Assembly (NCBI GenBank): GCA_001799795.1
Contig: MGUD01000001.1
Location: 12,558 to 46,017, forward strand
DNA: 33,460 bases
Source of the DNA: Elusimicrobia bacterium GWC2_61_19
GTDB taxonomy: Bacteria > Elusimicrobiota > Elusimicrobia > Elusimicrobiales > UBA9959
Direction: 5' to 3'
The position numbers and the translations under genes were made by a program. A model generated the notes under the pieces. The model was not told the origin of the DNA. It saw nothing but the letters and a program-made list of their open reading frames with translations, and searched no databases. The first letter of the stretch is position 1, and each line of letters begins with the position of its first letter. Positions 1-6,561 of the stretch are shown one piece after another.

Positions 1-609
1 AGCGCCGGTATCTACATCATCCAGAACTACATCAGGCAGTACCTCGCCAGGAACCCCGGCACCAAGATCAGCGTGGAATACCGCCAGTTCTCCCAGATCT
101 ACTCCGACATCACCAGCGGCCGTTCGGATTTCGGTTTCATGGCCTGCCCTTACCGCAAATCCTCCGGGCTGTCCATGCTGCCGGTGGCCAAGGACGAGAT
201 GGTCCTTATCGCCGGCTCCTCCTCGCCGTTGGCCGGCCGCAAGACCGTGACCGTCAAGGAACTCGACGGTATGGAATTCATATTCTTCGACAGGGTCTTT
301 CCGTCCCGGCGCTATATCGACTCCTTCCTGCGCAAGCACGGCATAAGACCCCGCGTCAAGATGGAACTGGATAATATAGAGACCATCAAGACCGCGGTGG
401 CTTCCGGCGCCGGGGTGTCCATCCTGCCGCGCTCGGCCGTGCGCGAGGACGAGAACGGCATCAGCCTGCACGTGCTGAGGATCGGCGACGCGCAGTTCCT
501 GCGCCCTATTTACCTTATCTACAACCGGGGCAAAAAGCTCAGCCCGGCCGCCAGGAATTTCATGGGGATCTTCGACGGGGTTAAAAAGGTCCCGGCGGGG
601 AGGGCCTGA
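1..609 (+). CDS. LysR-type transcriptional regulator, substrate-binding domain (5' truncated)
   Basis: The reading frame is open from base 1 to a TGA at 607-609, giving 202 residues; the start and the DNA-binding helix-turn-helix lie to the left of the window. The visible part reads as the effector-binding domain of LysR family regulators: an early YLARNPG segment, then ITSGRSDFGFM (the usual 'l..g.lDfgi' strand), a PLAGRKTVTVKEL stretch, and a VASGAGVSILP segment near the C-terminus, which is the family's 'v.aGlGiallP' motif. Only 2 bases separate its stop from hypE, whose ribosome binding site (GGGGAGGG near 597-604) lies inside this gene, so the two are cotranscribed. Context suggests control of hydrogenase maturation or a related anaerobic pathway, but the ligand cannot be read from sequence. 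LysR genes usually run divergent to their targets, so being first in line with hypE is slightly unusual. Confidence 0.85.
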   Translation, partial: SAGIYIIQNYIRQYLARNPGTKISVEYRQFSQIYSDITSGRSDFGFMACPYRKSSGLSMLPVAKDEMVLIAGSSSPLAGRKTVTVKELDGMEFIFFDRVFPSRRYIDSFLRKHGIRPRVKMELDNIETIKTAVASGAGVSILPRSAVREDENGISLHVLRIGDAQFLRPIYLIYNRGKKLSPAARNFMGIFDGVKKVPAGRA

Positions 610-611
610 TC

Positions 612-1622
612 ATGGTTGACTTCAAGAAAGTACTGCTCGGCCACGGCAGCGGCGGCCGCCTGAGCCGCGAACTGGTGGAGCAGGTGTTCCTTAAGAGTTT
701 CTCCAACCCGGCCCTGGCGCCCCTTGAGGACGCCGCGGAAGTTACCCTGGGCGGGGCGCGCCTCGCTTTTACCACCGACTCCTATGTGGTTACACCGGTG
801 GAATTCCCCGGCGCCGACATAGGCCGCGTGGCGGTCTGCGGCACTGTCAACGACTTGGCGGTCAAAGGCGCCAGGCCCGCGGCGCTTTCTGCCGGTTTCA
901 TACTTGAAGAGGGTTTCCCGGCCGATGTCCTGAAGCGCATTACGGCGTCCATGAAGCGCGCCGCCGACGAAGCCGGCGTGTCCATCGTGACCGGCGACAC
1001 TAAAGTGGTCGAAAAAGGCCACGCCGACGGGATCTTCATAAATACGTCGGGCATAGGCCTTATTCCCAAAGGCCGCCGCCTTACTTCGTCCGTCGTCAGG
1101 CACGGGGACGTTATAATTGTGAGCGGCAACCTGGCGGACCACGGCGTGGCCGTTATGAACGCCCGCAGCAAGCTCGGGCTGGAGGGGGGCATTAAGAGCG
1201 ACGCCGCCCCGCTTAACCGCATGATAGAGGGCGCGCTGCGCCATTGCGGCGTGCGCGCCATGCGCGATATAACGCGCGGCGGCCTGGCCACTGTGCTTAA
1301 CGAGGTGGCCGGCGCCTGCGGCCTTACCGCCGAAGTCGAAGAGGACTTGGTGCCGGTCTCGCCCGCCGCGCGCAACGCCTGCGCGCTTTTAGGCCTGGAC
1401 CCCATGTATGTGGCCAACGAGGGCAAGATAGCCCTGTTCGCCGCGCCTGAGGCCGCCGGCAAGGTGCTGAAGGCCCTGCGCGCCGATAAGTACGGCAGGA
1501 ATGCCGTTGTCGTCGGCCGCATGGTCAGGGAGAAGAAGCCCCAGGTGCGGCTGAAAACCTCCATTGGCGGCGCCCGCATAATGCTGATGCTGGAAGGGGA
1601 ACAACTCCCGCGCATCTGCTGA
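612..1622 (+). CDS. hypE: HypE, carbamoyl dehydratase of [NiFe]-hydrogenase maturation
   Basis: 336 residues, the usual HypE length. HypE receives a carbamoyl group from HypF on its C-terminal cysteine and dehydrates it with ATP to a thiocyanate, the source of the CN ligands on the hydrogenase iron. The sequence shows the N-terminal LLGHGSGGRLSRELVE motif, the AIR-synthase-like ATP-binding core (FTTDSYVVTPVEFPG, GTVNDLAVKGARP, SIVTGDTKVVEKG, RDITRGGLATVLNE) and the diagnostic C-terminal PRIC ending exactly at the stop codon, so the modified Cys336 is present. ATG at 612 follows a GGGGAGGG ribosome binding site. It is followed one base later by the unknown membrane gene and then by hypF, its direct partner. 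No hypA, hypB, hypC or hypD is in the window; they may lie to the left or elsewhere. Confidence 0.97.
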   Translation: MVDFKKVLLGHGSGGRLSRELVEQVFLKSFSNPALAPLEDAAEVTLGGARLAFTTDSYVVTPVEFPGADIGRVAVCGTVNDLAVKGARPAALSAGFILEEGFPADVLKRITASMKRAADEAGVSIVTGDTKVVEKGHADGIFINTSGIGLIPKGRRLTSSVVRHGDVIIVSGNLADHGVAVMNARSKLGLEGGIKSDAAPLNRMIEGALRHCGVRAMRDITRGGLATVLNEVAGACGLTAEVEEDLVPVSPAARNACALLGLDPMYVANEGKIALFAAPEAAGKVLKALRADKYGRNAVVVGRMVREKKPQVRLKTSIGGARIMLMLEGEQLPRIC

Positions 1623-1623
1623 C

Positions 1624-2436
1624 ATGAATAAAAAGCTCCTGTGGCTGTTCAGTTTCCTCATCACGGTCTTCTTCGCGCTGTTTCAGCGCATGACCGGCCC
1701 GACGTACCCGGTGAAAGGCGGGGCGGTGGACGGCACCGGCATCTATTACTATTATCTTCCGCGCAGCTGCACAACGGAGCCCAACGACTGCCTGATAACC
1801 GTGAGCTACAAGGGCCCGCTGGAGGGCCGTATCGAGTGGCAGCGCTACAATACCGGCGAATCTTTCCGGAGCGAGCCGCTGCAGTCCAGTAACGGGCGGC
1901 TCTTCTACTGGCTGCCTTCCCAGCCGCCCGCGGGCAAGGTGCAATACCGGGTGTACGTAAAGCACCCGTCCGGGGAGTATGAGCTCTCGCGAGGGCCGCT
2001 GGTGCTGCGCTTCAAGGGCGCGGTGCCGGCGTGGATACTGGGGCCGCACATACTGCTGATGTTCCTGTTCATGCTTTTCTCCGTGCGTATCTTCCTGTCG
2101 GCGGCTTTCGCTCTGGAGCCGGTAAAACATTCGGTGCCCGCCACCGTGGTTTTTTTGCTGCTGGGCGGTTTTGTTTTCGGCCCGCTCACCCAGTATTACG
2201 CCTTTGGCCAGGCCTGGACCGGTTTCCCTTACGGGCGGGACCTTACCGATAATAAAACTCTTTTGATGCTGGTCTTCTGGCTTATCGCCCTGTGGGCCGT
2301 GCTCAAGGGCAGGGCGGCCCGCTTCTGGCTGATAGCCGCCTTCGCCGTGACGGCCGCCGTCTATTTTGTTCCGCACAGCCTGTTCGGCAGCGAACTGGAC
2401 TATTCCAAGAACCAGGTCGTGACAGGCGGCAAATAG
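1624..2436 (+). CDS. Unrecognised five-TM membrane protein with an extracytoplasmic beta-rich domain
   Basis: 270 residues that I cannot assign to a named family. Hydrophobicity suggests a membrane anchor at about residues 4-21, an extracytoplasmic segment of about 30-130 rich in beta-type sequence (SYKGPLEGRIEWQRYNTGE and VQYRVYVKHPSGEY look like an immunoglobulin-like fold), then four more membrane spans near 135-158, 170-190, 211-227 and 232-250. The loop at about 191-211 (YYAFGQAWTGFPYGRDLTDN) is rich in aromatic and polar residues and looks like a conserved functional patch. Two cysteines, C49 and C56, sit on the predicted outer face and could form a disulfide. The start is 1 base after the hypE stop with no clear ribosome binding site, so translation is probably coupled; hypF starts 5 bases after its stop. 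It is therefore locked between two hydrogenase maturation genes, but nothing in it resembles a known Hyp protein. Confidence 0.8.
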   Translation: MNKKLLWLFSFLITVFFALFQRMTGPTYPVKGGAVDGTGIYYYYLPRSCTTEPNDCLITVSYKGPLEGRIEWQRYNTGESFRSEPLQSSNGRLFYWLPSQPPAGKVQYRVYVKHPSGEYELSRGPLVLRFKGAVPAWILGPHILLMFLFMLFSVRIFLSAAFALEPVKHSVPATVVFLLLGGFVFGPLTQYYAFGQAWTGFPYGRDLTDNKTLLMLVFWLIALWAVLKGRAARFWLIAAFAVTAAVYFVPHSLFGSELDYSKNQVVTGGK

Positions 2437-2441
2437 CTCAC

Positions 2442-4730
2442 ATGGCTCCCATCGTAAGAAAAAAAATACTGGTTAAAGGCGTGGTGCAGGGCGTCGGTTT
2501 CAGGCCCCATATCTACAAACTAGCCGCCGCGCACGCCCTGGCCGGCTGGGTCAAGAACGACGCGGCCGGCGTCACCATAGAGGCCGAAGGAAGTTCCTCC
2601 GGAGTTGAACGATTCATCCGCGAGATCACCCTTAAAAAACCGGCGGCCGCGCGGGTGGATTCCGTCCTGGTCAGCGCCTTGGCGCCCGCCGGAGAAAAGA
2701 CCTTCCTTATTTCCAAAAGCGGGGGGAAGGCGGCCGCCGCCGCCATTATCCCGGCGGACCTGGCGCTGTGCCGGGATTGCCTGCGGGACATGACCGATCC
2801 GGCCGACAGGCGTTACCTTTACCCGTTCACCAATTGCACCAATTGCGGCCCGCGTTTTACCATCGTTAAAAGCGTGCCTTATGACCGCCCCGCCACCACT
2901 ATGGCCGCCTTTAAAATGTGCCCGGCCTGCCGCGGCGAGTACGCCGACCCGCTGGACCGGCGTTTTCACGCCCAGCCCAACGCTTGCCCTGTCTGCGGGC
3001 CCGCCGTAAGGCTTGAGGCGGGGGGCCGCTCTTTCTCGGGCCTGCCGGCGCTCGAGAGAACCGCGCAGCTCCTTATTGCCGGCGGGATAGGCGCGCTGCA
3101 GAGTCTGGGCGGCTTCCACCTGGCCTGCCGGGCGGACAGCCCCGCTGCGCTCAGGAAGCTCCGGGCCGCAAAGCGGCGGCCTCACAAACCCTTTGCCGTC
3201 ATGGTGCCAACGCTGGCCGCCGCGCGCCGCCTCTGCCGCGTTTCGGCCATAGAGGCCGCCGCGCTCACTTCCTCCGAAGCCCCGGTGGTCATGCTGCGCA
3301 AGCGTGTGCCGGGTTCTTTCTCCGGCGCGGCCCCGGCCCTGGCCAAACTGGGCGTTATGCTGCCCTACACGCCCCTGCACGCCGCGCTCTTCCGCCTCCT
3401 GGAAGAAAAAGGTTTCACCGGGGCGCTGGTGATGACTTCGGGCAATTTCCGCGACGAGCCCATCTGCAAATCCCCGCAGGAGGTGCGCATAGCTCTGGGC
3501 GGGACGGCCTCCTTTACGCTCTGGCACGACAGGCCCATCCATAACAGGGTGGACGATTCCGTGGCCTTCGAGGCCGCCGGTGAACTGCGGCTTGCCCGTA
3601 GGGCGCGGGGCTACGTGCCGTCCGCGGTCAAGCTCTCCGCCTCCGGCGCAAGTGTGCTCGCCTGCGGCGCGGACCTTAAGAACACCTTCTGTCTTACCCG
3701 CGGCGCCGAGGCTTTCCTGTCGCAGCATATAGGGGACCTGTCCGAGCCGCTCAATCAGGAATATTTCAGGGAGACGCTGGTTAATTTCCGCCGCCTGCTC
3801 AAAGTCTCCCCCGGCGCGGTCGTCCATGACCTGCATCCGGATTACGCCTCTTCCGCTATCGCCCGCTCCCTGCCTGGCCGTAAGACCGCGGTGCAGCACC
3901 ATGCCGCGCACGCGCTCTCCGTGGCGGCGGAACACGGCCTGGAAGGCCCTTTTATCGGCCTGGCTTTCGACGGCACCGGTTACGGGACCGACGGGAAGAT
4001 CTGGGGTTCGGAATTCCTGGTCTTCAGGGATAGGACCTGGCGCCGGGGCGCGCACCTGAAATATTTTCGACTGCCGGGCGGCGACGCCGGCGCCTTCGAG
4101 ACCTGGCGCCCGGCCCTGGCCCTGGTCAGGGCGGCTTTCGGGGGGGGGTGGCGCGGCGCGGCCGTCCGGCTTTTCTCCGGCGTGCCCGCGGCTAAAACGC
4201 GCACAGCGGAACGTATGCTGGAGGCCGGGCTAAACTGCCCCGAGACCTCCAGCCTGGGCCGCCTGTTCGACGCTTTCAGTTTTATCTCCGGTGTCCGCGG
4301 AGAAAATACCTATGAAGCCCAGGGGCCGATGGAGCTCGAGTCACTTTATACGGGGCGAGGCGCCGCCTATCGTTTTGAAATATCCGAAGAAGGCGGCGGT
4401 TATATAATAGACCCCGCGCCGGCGCTGCGGGCCGCGGCGCGCGACAGGTTGTCCGGCAAACCGGCGGCGCGGATAGCCGACGGAGTCCATAAGGGCGCGG
4501 CGGCCATGGCCGTGGAAACGGCCGCCCGGCTTTCCGGGGATAACGGCATAAAGACTTTCTGTTTGTCAGGCGGCGTGTTCCAGAACCGGACGCTGCTGGA
4601 ACTTATCACGGCCGGGCTCGAACGCCGCGGTTTTAAGGTTTATGCCAACCGGCTGGTTCCCGCCAACGACGGCGGCCTGGCCCTGGGCCAGGCCTGGTAC
4701 GCGCTTAAAGGCTATAACCAAATGATGTGA
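2442..4730 (+). CDS. hypF: HypF, carbamoyltransferase of [NiFe]-hydrogenase maturation
   Basis: 762 residues from the ATG at 2442, close to the about 750 of E. coli HypF. It converts carbamoyl phosphate to carbamoyl-adenylate and passes the group to the C-terminal cysteine of HypE. Domains in order: acylphosphatase (about 5-90, VQGVGFRPH at 15-23); two zinc fingers with exact family spacing (C110/C113, C132/C135, C160/C163, C182/C185, that is CX2C-X18-CX2C-X24-CX2C-X18-CX2C); YrdC-like adenylation domain (about 200-390, with KRRPHKPFAVM and VMTSGNFRDEP); and the C-terminal Kae1-like domain with metal-binding HHAAH and AFDGTGYG. An in-frame start 150 bases upstream is possible but would run through the preceding gene and lacks the family N-terminus, so I chose 2442. 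A run of nine G at 4140-4148 encodes three glycines and leaves the frame intact. Last gene of the operon, ended by the hairpin at 4749-4774. Confidence 0.97.
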   Translation: MAPIVRKKILVKGVVQGVGFRPHIYKLAAAHALAGWVKNDAAGVTIEAEGSSSGVERFIREITLKKPAAARVDSVLVSALAPAGEKTFLISKSGGKAAAAAIIPADLALCRDCLRDMTDPADRRYLYPFTNCTNCGPRFTIVKSVPYDRPATTMAAFKMCPACRGEYADPLDRRFHAQPNACPVCGPAVRLEAGGRSFSGLPALERTAQLLIAGGIGALQSLGGFHLACRADSPAALRKLRAAKRRPHKPFAVMVPTLAAARRLCRVSAIEAAALTSSEAPVVMLRKRVPGSFSGAAPALAKLGVMLPYTPLHAALFRLLEEKGFTGALVMTSGNFRDEPICKSPQEVRIALGGTASFTLWHDRPIHNRVDDSVAFEAAGELRLARRARGYVPSAVKLSASGASVLACGADLKNTFCLTRGAEAFLSQHIGDLSEPLNQEYFRETLVNFRRLLKVSPGAVVHDLHPDYASSAIARSLPGRKTAVQHHAAHALSVAAEHGLEGPFIGLAFDGTGYGTDGKIWGSEFLVFRDRTWRRGAHLKYFRLPGGDAGAFETWRPALALVRAAFGGGWRGAAVRLFSGVPAAKTRTAERMLEAGLNCPETSSLGRLFDAFSFISGVRGENTYEAQGPMELESLYTGRGAAYRFEISEEGGGYIIDPAPALRAAARDRLSGKPAARIADGVHKGAAAMAVETAARLSGDNGIKTFCLSGGVFQNRTLLELITAGLERRGFKVYANRLVPANDGGLALGQAWYALKGYNQMM

Positions 4731-4742
4731 GCGGCGGCGCGC

Positions 4743-4780
4743 AAAAAAACCGGCCCCTGTACAGAGGGGCCGGTTTTTTT
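4743..4780. terminator. Bidirectional rho-independent terminator between hypF and the C11 protease gene
   Basis: A perfect 10-bp stem (4749-4758 pairing with 4765-4774, arm ACCGGCCCCT) with a 6-base loop is flanked by an A run at 4743-4748 and a T run at 4775-4780. The A run becomes the U tract on the minus strand, so the element can stop both the hypF transcript and the convergent C11 protease transcript, whose stop codons lie 12 and 15 bases away from its edges. Confidence 0.93.
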
Positions 4781-4794
4781 TATTTAACCGCCGC

Positions 4795-6195
4795 TTATTT
4801 CGCCGTCAGCCATTTGGCGAAATCGTCCCATCTGCCTTCCCCGGCCCAGGCGAGCTCGTCGTAATCCGCTTCGTATCTGTAGGTAGGCAGATAGACGGCC
4901 AGGCCGTAGGCGTTCTTGAACTTGTCGCCGGTGGCGCCGTTGTCGAAGATCACTTTCTTGTAGAGATGGTCCATGACTTCCGCGGTCTTGGCTTTAAGGG
5001 CGTCGGACTTGGTTTTGCCGTGAACGTTCCGCAGGAAGTGTATCAGGTCGCGCGACTCGGCCCCGCCGAAAGCGGTGGCGTCGGCTAGCGCCGCGTTGAC
5101 CATGACCTTGTCCTCTTTCATCGCCAGCCCGGCCCACTGGTCGAGCAGGGTGCGGAAAGTGTTCAGGCCGGCGGTGTGTACCGCCGACTGGGTGGCGTTG
5201 GCGCCTTTCTCGCCGTAGAAGGCCTTATAGCCCTGCACGGCGGCGGCCGCCATTACGTCCGGGGTCAGGTTGCCCTTGTTGGAATGCACGCGGGCCAGGA
5301 AGTAGTCGTAGGCCCAGCCGTCGCCGGGCTCGTTCTCTTCGGAACCCACGGTGATCCTGGCGGCGTCTTTCAGCTCGTAGGCCACTTCCGCCATCTGCAT
5401 CAGGCAGGCGTCGGAGGCGTAGATGTCCACGCCGCCCATTTCGCGTACGGCGCGCCCCAGGTCGACGGTGCTGATGCCGTGGCCGGTCTCGTCGTCGTAG
5501 GAAATGCCCTTGAGCACGGGCCGGCCGAAGGCCTTGTTCTTCCAGCCGTCGCCGTGGTTCCACACTATCAGCATGTATCTTTTGGCGGGGTAATTCTGTT
5601 TGGCCCACTTGCCGAACTCAGCGAGCTGCTTGTAATCGCCCATGTCCACGGCGCCAAGGTCCGCGAGCATCGTCGAACTTAACGCGGCGTTGTCGCCGTC
5701 GGCGGTCACCAGGTAGCGGCGTACGCCGATCCAGTTAGTGGAGGCGTCGCCGGCTGCCGCGGTTTTCGCCAGCATAGGGGGCATATCCCAGGCGGGGTTA
5801 GGCCAGCCGGGATGGGGCACTACGGGGCCGTAGGGATAGCCGTCATAAGGCCCGTTGCTGGGCGGCGGGTAGTGCGGGTTCTGCTCCTCCGCCATGCGCG
5901 CGGCTTGCGCAACTATGTTGATGTTCCCGGTGGGGCCGTACTTCTCCATTTCGTTCATGTCCTCTATGACATAGGGGGCAAGATCGTTCTTGCCGTTCAT
6001 GAACACCATGATGGTCCATTCTTTGGGGGCCCGGCTGTTGTCGCGGAGGGCGGGCTGCGGTACCGGGACTTGGGAGGCCCTGGCCTGTGCCACGATGTCT
6101 TTTACGGAAGGCAGGGAATTGAAATTCTGCGCGGCGGCCGGGGCGGCCAGAAAGGCCGAGGTCAGCAGCAGTTTGCTTATGGCGAATATATTCAT
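4795..6195 (-). CDS. Secreted clostripain-family (C11) cysteine peptidase
   Basis: 466 residues. Clostripain-family enzymes are secreted or surface cysteine peptidases, usually cutting after Arg or Lys. The N-terminus is a signal peptide (hydrophobic 4-18, likely cleavage after AAA at 22). Core features: WTIMVFMNGKNDLAPY at about 60-75, the catalytic histidine in VWNHGDGW (H214), and the catalytic cysteine in YASDACLMQMAE (C264), followed by GSEENEPGDGW, the usual substrate-pocket segment. A proline/glycine/tyrosine-rich insertion at about 107-140 replaces the compact loop of many homologues and may be an exposed linker or self-processing site. ATG at 6195 is preceded on the minus strand by AGGAGA. 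It is the only minus-strand gene seen and stands alone between a terminator and a non-coding region, with no obvious partner, inhibitor or transporter next to it. The target protein is unknown. Confidence 0.92.
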   Translation of the reverse strand: MNIFAISKLLLTSAFLAAPAAAQNFNSLPSVKDIVAQARASQVPVPQPALRDNSRAPKEWTIMVFMNGKNDLAPYVIEDMNEMEKYGPTGNINIVAQAARMAEEQNPHYPPPSNGPYDGYPYGPVVPHPGWPNPAWDMPPMLAKTAAAGDASTNWIGVRRYLVTADGDNAALSSTMLADLGAVDMGDYKQLAEFGKWAKQNYPAKRYMLIVWNHGDGWKNKAFGRPVLKGISYDDETGHGISTVDLGRAVREMGGVDIYASDACLMQMAEVAYELKDAARITVGSEENEPGDGWAYDYFLARVHSNKGNLTPDVMAAAAVQGYKAFYGEKGANATQSAVHTAGLNTFRTLLDQWAGLAMKEDKVMVNAALADATAFGGAESRDLIHFLRNVHGKTKSDALKAKTAEVMDHLYKKVIFDNGATGDKFKNAYGLAVYLPTYRYEADYDELAWAGEGRWDDFAKWLTAK

Positions 6196-6276
6196 TCAGG
6201 GACTCTCCTAAAATATTCAAGATAGCACGGCAACTATAATAATATTCCATTTGGAGCGGGGCGCTATGGGTTCATG

Positions 6277-6323
6277 GGCCTACCGGGCGTAAGTTATTCG
6301 GCTTACGTCCGACGGGGCCTAAA
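6277..6323. other. Long imperfect hairpin upstream of the cobalamin riboswitch, function unknown
   Basis: Within the 366-base non-coding stretch 6196-6561, CGGGCGTAAG at 6284-6293 pairs with CTTACGTCCG at 6302-6311 (10 bp with one G-T wobble, 8-base loop). Beyond a 2-base mismatch the pairing resumes through a T-G pair and GGCC blocks out to about 6277 and 6323. There is no T run on either side, so it does not look like a standard terminator. It sits between the divergent starts of the C11 protease and the riboswitch transcript and could be a protein-binding site, a small structured RNA or a dispersed palindromic repeat. I saw no second copy in the window. The remainder of 6196-6276 holds the protease ribosome binding site and AT-rich sequence with no clear element. 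Confidence 0.5.
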
Positions 6324-6364
6324 GTCCCACGACAAAAGTCAAACGGAGGGCCCGCGGTCTTTTG

Positions 6365-6370
6365 TATAAT
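6365..6370 (+). promoter_or_regulatory. Candidate -10 element of the riboswitch/btuB transcript
   Basis: A perfect TATAAT lies 8 bases before the riboswitch P1 stem, which is the position expected if transcription begins at about 6377. No convincing -35 box is present at 17 bases; the T/G-rich bases just upstream (TTTTG) may help. The placement relative to the riboswitch is the main support. Confidence 0.6.
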
Positions 6371-6377
6371 TAAAATG

Positions 6378-6475
6378 TTCTGGCGGAGGAATCCGGTTAA
6401 ATTCCGGAGCTGCCCCGCAACGGTGAAGTTCCCGCGCTATCATGCGCGTGGGCTAAGCCCGGTCTACCGCCGGAA
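6378..6475 (+). promoter_or_regulatory. Cobalamin riboswitch (compact form)
   Basis: The B12-box core GAGCTGCCCCGCAACGGTGA lies at 6407-6426 and is preceded by the TCCGG/CCGGA hairpin (6392-6396 with 6404-6408). A closing P1 stem pairs TTCTGGCGG (6378-6386) with CCGCCGGAA (6467-6475), and a GC-rich hairpin around 6431-6451 (CCC..GCGC/GCGCGTGGG) takes the place of P5. The 3' side CTAAGCCCGGTCTACCGCC resembles the conserved 'AGYCCGGAGACCTGCC' region. At about 98 bases it is shorter than classic class I elements, resembling compact class II forms. A second hairpin at about 6497-6522 lies between it and the gene and may be part of the expression platform. It precedes a BtuB-like receptor by 86 bases, the expected arrangement: when cobalamin is plentiful, receptor synthesis falls. 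Confidence 0.92.
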
Positions 6476-6561
6476 CTGTCGCAGCCTGCGAGGGACGGCC
6501 TTTTTCCAACGGTGGAGAAGCCGCTTTCTGTTATGGCGCGGCAATTCTCTCGGGAGGAAAA

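Noticed and set aside
2292-2441. Upstream extension of hypF to 2292
   Set aside because: The extra 50 codons overlap the preceding membrane gene and lack the family's N-terminal sequence; the ATG at 2442 gives the expected acylphosphatase start and normal length.
4140-4148. Run of nine G inside hypF as a phase-variable tract
   Set aside because: The frame is intact on both sides (three glycines) and all downstream HypF motifs are present. Without read data there is no sign of variation.
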